Shown: positions 7,377 through 11,669 of the stretch, one piece after another | Layout: every line of letters starts with the position of its first letter | Numbering within the stretch: position 1 is the stretch's first letter | Assembly (NCBI GenBank): GCA_031367895.1 | Contig: JANLQP010000192.1 | Coordinates: 1-11,669, forward strand | DNA: 11,669 bases | From: Ga0077555 sp031367895 | Lineage (GTDB): Bacteria > Pseudomonadota > Alphaproteobacteria > Rhizobiales > Hyphomicrobiaceae | Direction: 5' to 3' | The notes under the pieces: generated by a model | Seen by the model: only the letters and a program-made list of their open reading frames with translations | Told to the model about the DNA's origin: nothing | The model's database searches: none | Translations under genes and position numbers: made by a program

Positions 7377-8375
7377 CTACGGCTTTCCAGCGGCCCCAGC
7401 TCGCTTAAGCCTCTGTTGCCACTGTTTGAGTTGAGCTTGCGCGATGGTCTTGAGTGTCTTGCTGCCTTGGGCCAAAATCTGGCGGCGGCGGACATCGAGA
7501 CAGAATTGCTCAAGCTCTGAGTAGCTGATTCGGCCTAGCTTGGCAGCGATCGTCTCTGGTGAAACGCCGAGCGGTTCACCAAACGCCTTGAAGAATGTTT
7601 CCACATAGCGGGCCATGTCGGTCGCCGATGGCGGCGGAAGATCGAGGCGCAATTGGAACCGGCGCCACGCCGCTCGGTCAAGCAGCTCGGGATGATTGGT
7701 CGCAGCGACCAGGACTGTATAGCTCGGCAGCTCATCAATCTGCATGAGCAGGCTCGAGACAACGCGCTTGATTTCGCCGGTCTCGTGGGTGTCTCCACGC
7801 TCCTTGCCGATGGCGTCGAACTCATCGAAAAACAACACGCACGGGGTGATGCGTGCATAGTCGAGAATGCGCCGAAGGCGCGCGGCCGTCTCGCCGAGAT
7901 AGCTCCCGATCAGGAGTTCATAGCGCACGACGAAGAGGCCGATGCCGAGAGCTTCGGCCAGCGCTTCGGCAAGACTTGTCTTGCCGTTCCCCGGAGGACC
8001 GACGAGCATAACGCGATGGCGTGGCTCAACGCCGTGGGCACGCAGGATGTCGGCGCGGTTCTGCTCCTCGACGAAGTCGGCGAGTGCAGTGCGCGTCTCC
8101 TCGGCCAGCACCAAATCGGCGAGAGCCCGCCGAGGTACAATCTCGCTGAGATAATCGCGGCCCTTCGGCACGGGTCCGGCGATGACGACGTGGCCGCCAT
8201 TCAGCGAATTCGACGCAGCAGGCGCATTGAGCGCGTTCGACAGGCGCTCAGCGAGCCCATTGTGCTGACGCGCCTTTTCCTCGGCAATCATCGCCTCGAC
8301 CGTCGAGCGCACGATCTTGCGATCGCCAGTCGTACTGGCCTTGACGAGGGTAATCAGAAGATCACTACGCGCCAT
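7377..8375 (-). CDS. ietA: IetA-like AAA+ ATPase
   Basis: A 332-residue single-domain AAA+ ATPase paired with the S8 protease gene. Walker A is GPPGNGKT (126-133), Walker B LFFDEFDAI (181-189), sensor 1 AATN (224-227), and the RR pair at 238-239 is the probable arginine finger. SYLGET (158-163) sits at the pore-loop position of FtsH/ClpX-like ATPases, suggesting substrate remodelling. A ~100-residue N-terminal helical region precedes the core. I chose the ATG at 8373-8375 because it has a GAGGGG ribosome site 6 nt upstream and begins the family-like MARSDLLITLVKAS. A longer in-frame opening to 8582 only overlaps the upstream gene in another frame. The start overlaps the RHH gene's 3' end by 11 bp. 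In ietAS (Agrobacterium plasmid stability; later anti-phage screens) the ATPase is required to restrain or direct the protease. Confidence 0.87.
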   Translation of the reverse strand: MARSDLLITLVKASTTGDRKIVRSTVEAMIAEEKARQHNGLAERLSNALNAPAASNSLNGGHVVIAGPVPKGRDYLSEIVPRRALADLVLAEETRTALADFVEEQNRADILRAHGVEPRHRVMLVGPPGNGKTSLAEALAEALGIGLFVVRYELLIGSYLGETAARLRRILDYARITPCVLFFDEFDAIGKERGDTHETGEIKRVVSSLLMQIDELPSYTVLVAATNHPELLDRAAWRRFQLRLDLPPPSATDMARYVETFFKAFGEPLGVSPETIAAKLGRISYSELEQFCLDVRRRQILAQGSKTLKTIAQAQLKQWQQRLKRAGAAGKP

Positions 8376-8664
8376 GACGACGACCCCTCGCGTTACGGTC
8401 ACGCACAGGAGGTTTGGCGGACGCTTCCCGGTCGAGCTTCTCGGCAACCGCTTCCAACAGCCAAGTGTGTCGTGGCACGCGCACGCTGCGCTGTCCGACC
8501 GCATCATCGAGCTTCGCCAGCAACTCGGTCGGCAGCCGCAAGACAACGGTCTGTGTCGAGGTTTTCGATTGCGTGGTGCCACCTTGAATGGCGTGGCGAC
8601 CAGTGAGCTTGGCGATGGTGGCGGTCACGGGCGATCCGTTACTGTTGGCGGGGTGGGCGGGCAT
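8365..8664 (-). CDS. Small ribbon-helix-helix (Arc/CopG-like) DNA-binding protein
   Basis: A 99-residue basic protein. The central part (about residues 38-80) reads TQTVVLRLPTELLAKLDDAV followed by RVPRHTWLLEAVAEKLDRE. This is the beta strand, first helix, turn and second helix of the RHH fold, with TVVLRLP as the DNA-contacting strand. A disordered N-terminus of ~35 residues and an Arg-rich tail (PPVRDRNARGRRHG) flank it. The ATG at 8662-8664 is preferred; a GTG at 8668-8670 is two codons upstream. It is the first gene of the operon with ietA and ietS and overlaps the ietA start by 11 bp. By analogy with RHH regulators of toxin-antitoxin and plasmid operons it probably represses its own promoter, where tandem 11-bp repeats lie (8700-8721). 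Its presence with ietAS is inference-level interesting; function is untested. Confidence 0.72.
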   Translation of the reverse strand: MPAHPANSNGSPVTATIAKLTGRHAIQGGTTQSKTSTQTVVLRLPTELLAKLDDAVGQRSVRVPRHTWLLEAVAEKLDREASAKPPVRDRNARGRRHGA

Positions 8665-8680
8665 TTGCACTCGTGCGTGA

Positions 8681-8709
8681 AGTATAGGGGCGAATCAAGT
8701 TGATATCAG
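8681..8709 (-). promoter_or_regulatory. Putative sigma70 promoter of the RHH-ietA-ietS operon
   Basis: On the minus strand CTGATA (8709-8704) and TATACT (8686-8681) are separated by 17 bp. The -10 matches 5 of 6 consensus positions, the -35 matches 4 of 6. It lies 16 bp upstream of the ATG at 8664, giving a very short leader. No experimental support. Confidence 0.5.
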
Positions 8710-8721
8710 ATTAATATCGGA
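8700..8721. promoter_or_regulatory. Candidate RHH operator: two tandem 11-bp repeats
   Basis: TTGATATCAGA (8700-8710) and TTAATATCGGA (8711-8721) are adjacent, 9 of 11 identical, and each contains an ATATC core; the first also holds the palindrome TGATATCA. They cover the -35 hexamer. The 11-bp spacing (one helical turn) suits cooperative binding of RHH dimers on one face of DNA, so an autoregulatory site is plausible. Confidence 0.45.
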
Positions 8722-8973
8722 GACCTAGGGGCGGTTGGCAAGAGAATCGTCGAACATCCTATCCCGCAGTGCGCATCGAGGCGACCCGGCTGATGCCCGA
8801 AGCCGGGACCAAACTACCGCTAGGTGCGACAAGCTGGCCAAGGTCTGCGAAGGAACCGACCTACAGACGCCAATCGCTGAAGATTGCCTGATAGCATATT
8901 GATTCCAAGCTGGTTTCTTTCATCTCCATCCCAGTGATGGCCCCATGTCGCTCAGGTGGCATGAGGCGGCCAG
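8722..8973. other. Divergent intergenic region with a stem-loop
   Basis: No gene is supported between the RHH operon (leftward) and the recombinase genes (rightward). A perfect 7-bp stem occurs at 8785-8807 (CCCGGCT, loop of 9, AGCCGGG) without a T-run, so its role is unclear. A promoter for the rightward genes is expected here but none stands out. Confidence 0.4.
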
Positions 8974-9225
8974 ATGGCGCAGACAGCGAACACGATTGAT
9001 CTGATGCAAGCAGGGCCCGTTGGTGCCCAGCCATCGAGCAACGGCGCGACGGTCGACGCCGCAGCCGCTGCCCGCAAGCAAGTTCTCGAATTCGCGCGGG
9101 CGCTTGCGCGGTTGGCCGCGCAGGAAGATGATGCGGCAGAGCGCAATGAGGCAGGGCCAGCGGCACGCTCGGAGGCATGTGCTGCGTCCGTGACAGGCTG
9201 CAAGGACCCCATGACACATGGGTGA
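8974..9225 (+). CDS. Small hypothetical protein preceding the recombinase
   Basis: An 83-residue ORF of unknown function. Residues ~29-55 (AAAARKQVLEFARALARLAAQEDDAAE) form a strongly predicted Ala/Arg/Glu-rich helix. This resembles, from memory, short proteins encoded just before serine recombinases of rhizobial elements. No cysteine or catalytic motif pattern is evident and there is no signal peptide. Its stop lies 3 bp before the recombinase ATG, and its last codons (GGG TGA) double as the recombinase ribosome site, so the two are likely co-translated. No strong ribosome site of its own is visible. It could be a recombination directionality factor or regulator, but nothing in the sequence proves that. 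Confidence 0.5.
   Translation: MAQTANTIDLMQAGPVGAQPSSNGATVDAAAAARKQVLEFARALARLAAQEDDAAERNEAGPAARSEACAASVTGCKDPMTHG
9208..9222. promoter_or_regulatory. Small hairpin over the recombinase ribosome binding site
   Basis: CCCATG-ACA-CATGGG is a perfect 6-bp inverted repeat. Its right arm overlaps the GGGTGA that serves as ribosome site for the ATG at 9229. Pairing could dampen initiation unless ribosomes translating the small upstream ORF open it. Confidence 0.35.
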
Positions 9226-9228
9226 CGC

Positions 9229-10833
9229 ATGCGTGCAGCGATCTACGCGCGGTTCTCCAGTGACCTACAGGACGAGCGGTCGATCACGGATCAGATTGCT
9301 GCCGCCCGCAAGTATGTCGAAACGCGCGGGCTGACGCTGACCCAGACGTATCAGGACGCGGCCATCTCTGGCGCGTCGACGCTGAACCGGCCAGGCCTGC
9401 AGAACTTGCTGGCAGATGCGTTGGTCGGGCGCTTCAACATCATCGTCACCGAAAGCCTCGATCGGTTGTCGCGCAGCCAGGCTGACATCGCCTCACTCTA
9501 CGAGCGGTTGACATTCCTCGGCATCCGCATCGAAACCCTTGCAGACGGCGCTGTGTCGGAGATCCATGTCGGCCTGAAGGGCACGATGGCTGCCCTGTTC
9601 CTCAAGGACCTCGCGCAGAAAACGCGTCGCGGCCAGGTGGGACGCGTCAAAGCGGGTCGCATCCCTGGCGGCAAGAGTTATGGCTACGACATCGTGCACA
9701 AGGGCGAGGAGCGCGGGCTGCGCGCGCTCAATGCTGCCGAGGCCGAAGTCGTCCGGCGTATCTTCAAGGAATACGCCGATGGCAAGGGCCCGCTCGGTAT
9801 CGTCGCCGACCTGAACAAGGACCACATTGCTGTATGGCCGCGCGGCGGTCGCTGGTCGGCGTCCACACTGTTGGGTTCGCCCAAGCGTCGCAACGGCCTA
9901 CTCAACAACGAACTCTACAAGGGCACCATTGTCTACAACCGCCAGCGGTTCATAAAGGACCCGGCAACCGGCAAGCGCGTGGCGCGCGAGAACCCGGAAG
10001 CCGAGTGGCACCGGCAGGAAGCTCCTGAGCTTCGCATCGTCGAAGCCGCGATCTGGGATGCAGTTCAGGCCAAGCACAGTGAGCGTGGCGGACCCCACCT
10101 CTATCAAAAGCGCCGACCAAAGCGTCTGCTGTCCGGCTTGCTACGCTGTGGCTGCTGCGGCGGCAGCTATAGCGTCGTCCGGGACGACGTGATGCGCTGC
10201 TCGACGCTGACGAACTCGCGCGGCTGCGACAATCGGCGCACCGTTCGGACCGGCGAAATCGAAGCGCGCGTACTGACGGCCTTGCAGCAGCATCTGCTGG
10301 CCCCCGATGTGGTGGCCGCTGCGGTCGAGGCCTATCGCGAGGAGCGTCAAAGGCTCGGCACCCGACGCCGGAAACGCCAGGGCGAGCTGACGCGCGACCT
10401 AGGCGTCGTCAAACGGAAGATAGAGGCCATGCTCGAAGTCATCATGGCTGGCAACGCCGACGCCAAGTCCATCGGTCGCAAGCTGATCGAGTTGGAAGCC
10501 GAGCAGGAACGGCTGGAGGCCGAACTGGCGCAAAGCCCGGATGCCGACGGCATTGCTATCCATCCGACCGCTTCGGAACGCTATCGGGTCAAGGTGGCCG
10601 AAATCCACGAAGCTTTGACAAAAGGCGACAGCGCAGCGCGTGAAGCGATCCAACTTCTGCGCGGCTTGATCGACCACATCGTGGTGACACCGACCGTGCG
10701 TCCTGCGCCAATCGGTTTGCAAGTCGTTGGAAATCTTGCAGCTTTGCTTATGGAGGCCCCCTCCGGCATGGGGCGCGCTGAATCGATGGTTGCGGGGGCC
10801 CGATTTGACCGAGACTTGAGGTGCATTTGCTGA
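9229..10833 (+). CDS. Serine recombinase (large, site-specific integrase)
   Basis: A 534-residue large serine recombinase that would integrate and excise a mobile element. The N-terminal resolvase domain (about 1-145) has the nucleophile S10 in YARFSSD, the QDERSITDQIAAARKYV helix and the ESLDRLSRSQADIASLYE segment. The recombinase domain (about 165-275) includes GYDI...FKEYADG...I...LN. A zinc ribbon with C307, C310, C324 and C333 follows, then a coiled-coil region (about 360-440). The ATG at 9229 has GGGTGA 3 nt after the end of the ribosome site region and gives the family N-terminus. The gene is intact. Its stop lies 8 bp before a partial tRNA-Arg, so the gene sits at the very edge of the likely element, and its last codons may lie near the crossover site. 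The substrate att sequence is inferred from this position only. Confidence 0.93.
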   Translation: MRAAIYARFSSDLQDERSITDQIAAARKYVETRGLTLTQTYQDAAISGASTLNRPGLQNLLADALVGRFNIIVTESLDRLSRSQADIASLYERLTFLGIRIETLADGAVSEIHVGLKGTMAALFLKDLAQKTRRGQVGRVKAGRIPGGKSYGYDIVHKGEERGLRALNAAEAEVVRRIFKEYADGKGPLGIVADLNKDHIAVWPRGGRWSASTLLGSPKRRNGLLNNELYKGTIVYNRQRFIKDPATGKRVARENPEAEWHRQEAPELRIVEAAIWDAVQAKHSERGGPHLYQKRRPKRLLSGLLRCGCCGGSYSVVRDDVMRCSTLTNSRGCDNRRTVRTGEIEARVLTALQQHLLAPDVVAAAVEAYREERQRLGTRRRKRQGELTRDLGVVKRKIEAMLEVIMAGNADAKSIGRKLIELEAEQERLEAELAQSPDADGIAIHPTASERYRVKVAEIHEALTKGDSAAREAIQLLRGLIDHIVVTPTVRPAPIGLQVVGNLAALLMEAPSGMGRAESMVAGARFDRDLRCIC

Positions 10834-10841
10834 ATGTACAC

Positions 10842-10891
10842 CCAGTCTACGAATCTGGGGGTCGTGGGTTCGAATCCTTCCCGGCGCGCCA
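10842..10891 (+). tRNA. 3' part of a tRNA-Arg (ACG), probable attachment site half
   Basis: The sequence folds as the anticodon arm to the 3' end of a tRNA. The anticodon loop CTACGAA is at 10847-10853 (anticodon ACG at 10849-10851), with stem CCAG/CTGG. A variable loop follows, then the T-arm GTGGG-TTCGAAT-CCTTC (10864-10880), acceptor strand CCGGCGC (10881-10887), discriminator G and CCA (10889-10891). The matching 5' half (acceptor GCGCCGG and D-arm) is absent; the recombinase 3' end occupies that place. The base pair 10846-10854 is T-T and one T-stem pair is mismatched. The ACG-type loop is typical of tRNA-Arg. This is the usual footprint of an element integrated into a tRNA gene, or of a decayed tRNA copy; it should not give a working tRNA. 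Confidence 0.75.
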
Positions 10892-10949
10892 ATAAAATCA
10901 AGGAGTTAGCCGGTTTTGACCCTTAACGCAATGGCCGTGGTCTCGCACC

Positions 10950-10969
10950 GGTCACGCAGCTGCGTGACC
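10950..10969. repeat. Perfect 20-bp palindrome
   Basis: The half-site GGTCACGCAG is followed directly by its exact reverse complement. It lies 99 bp upstream of the helix-turn-helix gene and could be a dimeric protein binding site; a GGTGACACC follows at 10973-10981. Confidence 0.75.
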
Positions 10970-10999
10970 CATGGTGACACCCATCGTTAGCGCATGTGC

Positions 11000-11058
11000 T
11001 TTGGCGGCACGCCTCGCGCGCGCGAGGCCACTCTACGCCTTGACCTGCCACCGCCAAA
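11000..11058. repeat. Nested inverted repeats with an 18-bp GC-rich palindrome
   Basis: The inner palindrome 11011-11028 (half GCCTCGCGC) is perfect. Outer arms TTTGGCGG (11000-11007) and CCGCCAAA (11051-11058) are exact inverse copies. The structure ends 9 bp before the ATG at 11068, so it would sit in the leader or operator of that gene. Confidence 0.6.
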
Positions 11059-11067
11059 TCACCGACC

Positions 11068-11669
11068 ATGCTCGGCATGAGCGAGCCTTTCCAACTGCAG
11101 CAGCAGATTCCGCAATACATCGGCTATGAGGGCTTGGCACGGGCCCTTGGAGTGTCGACGAGCACTATTCGGCGCAAGGTGCGACGCAAGGAATTGCCTG
11201 ATCCTAAGGACGTGTCTCCCAATCGACGCGGTTGGCGCATCGATGAGCTTGCTCTCCGGTATCCCGACAAATTTGGCCAGCTGGTCGCAAACGGTGTCTC
11301 CGACCCGAACGATCTCCCGCCGGACGAACTCGAAAACCAAGCCCGCGATCTCGCGGCGCGGGCCCTCACGAAGCGAACCGGCGAAGTTGTTGAGCGGGGT
11401 GACATCGCGTTGCATCACTCGCCGCCGCAGAGCGTCGAGGATTTCATCGCTGCGGAACTGGCTGAGCACAAGGGCCGTGGCGAGTATTTGGCGCAACTCT
11501 CTCGCAGCCAGGCCATGATGGTCGGAGCAGCTTTGCTTCCTCAGTTGCGGTCAGATCTCGCGGCGATTGCCGATCCAGATGTTAGCGATGCTTTGAAGGG
11601 GCCTGGACCAATCGATGTCGACTTCGAGCACGTCAGCTATTTTCTCAGGCTATTTGAACTGGAGACGGA
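11068..11669 (+). CDS. Helix-turn-helix (MerR/AlpA-like) protein, 3' truncated by window edge
   Basis: An open frame of at least 200 codons with no stop before the end of the window. The N-terminus reads IPQYIGYEGLARALGVSTSTIRRKV...RRGWRIDELALRYPDKF. This is a winged or excisionase-type helix-turn-helix in which LARALGVSTSTIRRKV is the DNA-reading part and GWRIDEL the following wing or strand. The rest (ELENQARDLAARALTKRTGEVVERGD..., then a helical region with EDFIAAELAEHKGRGEYLAQLSRSQAMM) is not recognised. Starts at ATG 11068 or ATG 11077 (MSEPF) are both possible; neither has a good ribosome site. The inverted repeats just upstream suggest autoregulation. It may be a plasmid, phage or element regulator; family assignment beyond the HTH is open. 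Confidence 0.6.
   Translation, partial: MLGMSEPFQLQQQIPQYIGYEGLARALGVSTSTIRRKVRRKELPDPKDVSPNRRGWRIDELALRYPDKFGQLVANGVSDPNDLPPDELENQARDLAARALTKRTGEVVERGDIALHHSPPQSVEDFIAAELAEHKGRGEYLAQLSRSQAMMVGAALLPQLRSDLAAIADPDVSDALKGPGPIDVDFEHVSYFLRLFELET

Noticed and set aside
8376..8582. In-frame upstream extension of the AAA+ ATPase (would give 401 residues)
   Set aside because: The extra 69 residues overlap the RHH gene in another frame, look like out-of-frame translation, and the ATG at 8373-8375 has a good ribosome site and the family-like N-terminus.
7653..8606. 317-codon open frame on the plus strand
   Set aside because: Antisense shadow of the AAA+ ATPase and RHH genes, whose motifs are unambiguous on the minus strand.
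9208..9234. Shared GCGTnACCCATG motif between the recombinase start region (reverse) and 10964-10975 as a recombinase binding pair
   Set aside because: Only about 11 of 12 bases over a short span, partly explained by CATGGG palindromes; could easily be chance.
10581..10901. Minus-strand frame with an REGFEPTTPRFVD peptide
   Set aside because: This peptide is the well-known false product of translating a tRNA 3' end in reverse; it supports the tRNA call instead of a gene.
1..11669. CRISPR array or cas genes
   Set aside because: No regularly spaced direct repeats and no Cas-like protein motifs anywhere in the window.

Overview
The window looks like accessory DNA from a GC-rich alphaproteobacterium, most likely Hyphomicrobiales (Bradyrhizobium/Nitrobacter/Rhodopseudomonas-like). 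This rests on base composition, codon use, the type of serine recombinase and the Arg-type tRNA end; it is inference, as no housekeeping gene fixes the species. The region is a patchwork of intact mobile and defence genes mixed with broken remnants.

Layout, left to right. (i) 1-115, minus strand: the first ~115 nt of what looks like a group II intron, running off the left edge. (ii) 260-658, minus: a complete DUF2237-family gene. (iii) 696-1957: a complete ISAs1-family insertion sequence with 17-bp imperfect terminal inverted repeats, one intact DDE transposase and a perfect 10-bp target duplication (686-695 = 1958-1967). It sits just upstream of the DUF2237 start, at the end of a short leftover TIR-domain N-terminus (1958-2019, minus). 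(iv) 2020-2340: decayed sequence with no recognisable gene. (v) 2340-4585, plus: the 3' two-thirds of a RecB/AddA-like UvrD helicase-nuclease whose N-terminus, including Walker A, is missing. (vi) 8664-4786, minus: a tight three-gene operon made of a small ribbon-helix-helix (RHH) protein, an AAA+ ATPase and an 861-residue subtilisin-like (S8) protease. The last two are the gene pair known as ietA/ietS, first described as a plasmid stability/incompatibility toxin-antitoxin pair in Agrobacterium and later listed among anti-phage defence systems. A sigma70-like promoter (-10 TATACT) overlapped by two tandem 11-bp repeats lies in front of the RHH gene. (vii) 8974-10833, plus: a small ORF followed 3 bp later by a 534-residue serine recombinase with an intact catalytic N-terminus and zinc ribbon. 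(viii) 10842-10891: the 3' part of a tRNA-Arg (ACG loop) immediately after the recombinase stop, with no 5' half, which is what one end of an integrated element looks like. (ix) 10950-11058: two perfect palindromes and a flanking inverted repeat, followed by (x) a helix-turn-helix protein gene that runs off the right edge.

Reading it together: the recombinase and tRNA-Arg remnant probably mark the right boundary of an integrated element whose cargo includes the RHH-ietA-ietS operon. The TIR and helicase-nuclease remnants, the IS and the intron fit a region of repeated gain and loss of defence-type genes. The most interesting object is the RHH-ietAS operon: the protease and ATPase have all expected catalytic residues, so the system appears intact, and the overlapping third gene is a candidate dedicated regulator or antitoxin-like partner.
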